A stretch of DNA of 7,271 bases from an uncultured Actinomycetes bacterium. GTDB lineage: Bacteria; Actinomycetota; Thermoleophilia; Gaiellales; F1-60-MAGs149. Every line of letters begins with the position of its first letter. The first letter of the stretch is position 1. The translations under genes were made by a program, and so were the position numbers. Where the stretch lies: the NCBI GenBank assembly GCA_903960645.1, contig CAJCBN010000359.1, forward strand, positions 1 through 7,271, read 5' to 3'. The notes under the pieces are model-generated. The model was not told where the DNA came from. It made no database searches and worked only from the letters and a program-made list of their open reading frames with translations. Of the stretch, positions 5,825 through 7,271 are shown piece by piece.

Positions 5825-6829
5825 CTAGGAGCGCAACTGCGCGCGCCAGACGGCCTGGCGGTGATCCATCCACGCCACGACTGCCGCGTGCGGGTACGTC
5901 AACGAGGCGATCACCGCGAGGCTGACGGCGGCGATCTGCGAGGCGCCCGTGGCGGCCAGCGCGACGGCGATCAGGGCCACGCCGAACAGCGGCACGACGG
6001 TGAAGAGGAGCGCCTCGCGGTGGAACGCGATCAGGGCGGCCAGGTTGCGTCCCTGATCGAGCAGCGCGCGCTGGTGCGGCTCGTACGCCATCAGGCGCAG
6101 GATGTGCCGCGGCGAGTGCCAGACGAGGAAGTACATGCCGACAGCGAAGATCGCCGGGGTCAGCACGAAGAAGACGGTCAGGAGCAGCAGCTCGCCGATG
6201 TCGGTCAGGACGGCGCGGCGGAAGCGGGTGCGATTGTCGCGGACGCTCAGGCCGATCGCCGCGAGCACCACGACGGCAACCACGGCCAGGCCGACGAGGC
6301 GTTGCCCTACAGACAGCGTCAGCGTCGTGTCGCGCCCGAATAGCCCGAGCAGGTCGTCGAAGGCCGGCAGCGCCATGCTCGGATCGACGAGGATCGGCAC
6401 CGCGATCGGCAAGAGCCCGCGCGCGAGGACGAAGGCGACGAGCGACGCGAAGGAGCGCGGGGCAGAGCGCCCGTTGACGTGCTCGCAGAACCACAGATCA
6501 CCATCGCCCCAGTGCAGGATGGCAATCACGAGAAACAGCGCGAGTGCGAGCAGCGGTGCGATCCACCACAGGGCCATCAGCACGACGCTGGCGCCGGCGT
6601 AGCCCGCGACCAGCAGCACGAGCTCGCGGCGCGTCAAGGGACGCCGCAGCAGCCGGCCCGGCACGTGGTGGTCGACGGCGCCGTGCGCCATGCCGAGCAG
6701 CGGCAGGGACAGGAGCAGTGGAACCCACGCGAAGCGCTCGACGAGCGCGGGTGCGAGCAGCCCGAGCATGGCCGCCGCCGCCAGCGCGACGTAGGTCGGC
6801 AGGGTCCACGTGCGGCCCGGCAGCGTCAT
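5825..6829 (-). CDS. blh: Brp/Blh-family beta-carotene 15,15'-dioxygenase
   Basis: Integral membrane, iron-dependent oxygenase that cleaves beta-carotene centrally into two retinal molecules. The 334-residue protein is mostly hydrophobic, with several predicted membrane helices (for example about 11-30, 35-50, 70-105, 175-195, 212-237, 273-293). Family signatures are clear: GMAHGAVDHH (46-55), ILHWGDGD (104-111), VWHSPRHILRL (236-246) and YPHAAVVAWMDH (312-323). From memory of the characterised marine Blh, its iron ligands are four histidines at spacings matched here by H49, H106, H238 and H242; the first pair (57 apart) and last pair (4 apart) agree exactly, while the middle interval is longer. 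The ATG at 6829 overlaps the stop of the upstream lycopene cyclase gene by four bases (ATGA), so the two are translationally coupled and beta-carotene is passed from one step to the next. The presence of this enzyme implies a use for retinal, normally a rhodopsin chromophore. Confidence 0.93.
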   Translation of the reverse strand: MTLPGRTWTLPTYVALAAAAMLGLLAPALVERFAWVPLLLSLPLLGMAHGAVDHHVPGRLLRRPLTRRELVLLVAGYAGASVVLMALWWIAPLLALALFLVIAILHWGDGDLWFCEHVNGRSAPRSFASLVAFVLARGLLPIAVPILVDPSMALPAFDDLLGLFGRDTTLTLSVGQRLVGLAVVAVVVLAAIGLSVRDNRTRFRRAVLTDIGELLLLTVFFVLTPAIFAVGMYFLVWHSPRHILRLMAYEPHQRALLDQGRNLAALIAFHREALLFTVVPLFGVALIAVALAATGASQIAAVSLAVIASLTYPHAAVVAWMDHRQAVWRAQLRS

Positions 6830-7271
6830 GCGCGTGCGCGCCCCCGAGCGACGCGCGAGGCGCCGCGCAGAAACGGCGGCTTCGGCAGCGCGGCAATCAT
6901 GCCGAGTAGGTCGAGCGGCGAGGCCGCGTCCATCATGAAGCGCGCGAAGCGGTCGCCGGACAGGCGCTGGCCGAGCAGCATCAGGTTGCGCGAGAACACC
7001 GCCGGATCCTCCTGCAGCACCTCGAGGAAGACGCGATCGAGATAGGCGTCGAGCGGCCGGCCGACGGGCACCGGCGCGGGGCGCCCTGCAGCGACGCCGG
7101 CGGCGAGCGCCGCGACCTGGAGCTGGGTGCGGACGAAGGCGTAGCCGCTGGAGGGCCGGACGGCCCCGGCCGCCGTACCGACCGGGATCAGCCGCGCGGA
7201 CGGCTCGGACGGGCGCCGCAGGCCGAGCATCGGGATCGACGCCGCCTCCTCGCGCTCGACCGTCCAGCTCG
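6826..7271 (-). CDS. crtY: Lycopene beta-cyclase (CrtY type), C-terminal part, runs off the right edge
   Basis: The last 148 codons of a flavoprotein that cyclises the ends of lycopene to give beta-carotene. Visible family features are EREEAASIPM near the window edge, matching the 'E-E-x-G-x-(I/L)-P' segment, then IPVGTAAGAVRPSSGYAF, matching the GTAGG-x-(T/V)-(K/R)-P-S-(T/S)-GYAF signature, and the C-terminal pattern of conserved F/L residues ending ALPKPPFL. The N-terminal FAD-binding Rossmann motif lies outside the window. An in-frame ATG at 7230 is internal: the reading upstream of it is clearly the same protein. The stop TGA (6826-6828) overlaps the ATG of the dioxygenase gene. The tail after PPFL is Arg/Ala-rich and probably unstructured. 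The cyclase assignment is strong because of both motif and neighbour; CrtY type rather than the plant-like CrtL type is judged from the GYAF signature only. Confidence 0.88.
   Translation of the reverse strand, partial: SWTVEREEAASIPMLGLRRPSEPSARLIPVGTAAGAVRPSSGYAFVRTQLQVAALAAGVAAGRPAPVPVGRPLDAYLDRVFLEVLQEDPAVFSRNLMLLGQRLSGDRFARFMMDAASPLDLLGMIAALPKPPFLRGASRVARGRARA

Noticed and set aside
5766..6494. Upstream extension of the TetR frame on the minus strand to 6494
   Set aside because: This part is an out-of-frame reading of the dioxygenase gene, rich in Arg/Pro. The TetR-like sequence begins just after the GTG at 5765.
1..7271. CRISPR arrays, tRNA/rRNA genes, insertion sequences, attachment sites
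   Set aside because: No regularly spaced repeats, no tRNA-like cloverleaf, no transposase or terminal inverted repeats were seen on either strand.

Overview
The window is very GC-rich, and its coding frames carry a strong G/C third-position bias. It looks like a chromosomal segment of a high-GC bacterium, most likely an actinobacterium. Supporting signs are GTG starts, starts without a clear Shine-Dalgarno sequence, a TANNNT -10 box placed exactly for leaderless transcription, and terminator-like hairpins without a T-tract. A carotenoid/retinal gene pair beside exported hydrolases would suit the Thermoleophilia or related lineages, but that placement is only a guess.

Left half, plus strand (1-4393): three consecutive genes for predicted exported proteins. 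They are (i) the C-terminal part of a subtilisin-type S8 serine protease whose frame runs off the left edge, (ii) a protein with a Tat signal and a TadA/cytidine-deaminase-like zinc domain plus an unrecognised C-terminal half, and (iii) a Sec-exported alpha/beta-hydrolase of lipase type. Gaps of 153 and 107 bp separate them. Each gap holds a hairpin and a promoter-like element, so they look like separately transcribed neighbours rather than one tight operon. A shared extracytoplasmic degradative role is inferred.

Middle (4394-4532): a 139-bp convergent intergenic region with two perfect 7-bp inverted repeats that directly abut, a plausible bidirectional termination region.

Right half, minus strand, transcribed leftward (7271-4533): the C-terminal part of a CrtY-type lycopene cyclase overlaps by ATGA with a Brp/Blh-family beta-carotene dioxygenase. 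After 59 bp comes a 410-residue regulator made of two complete TetR units in one chain. The enzymes form the last two steps lycopene -> beta-carotene -> retinal, which predicts a retinal-binding protein (rhodopsin) elsewhere in the genome. The TetR-TetR protein is the obvious candidate regulator of this pair, and a GATC-centred quasi-palindrome lies just upstream of its start.

The most unusual items are the Tat-exported deaminase-fold protein and the internally duplicated TetR regulator next to the retinal genes. No RNA genes, insertion sequences, CRISPR arrays or attachment sites were seen.
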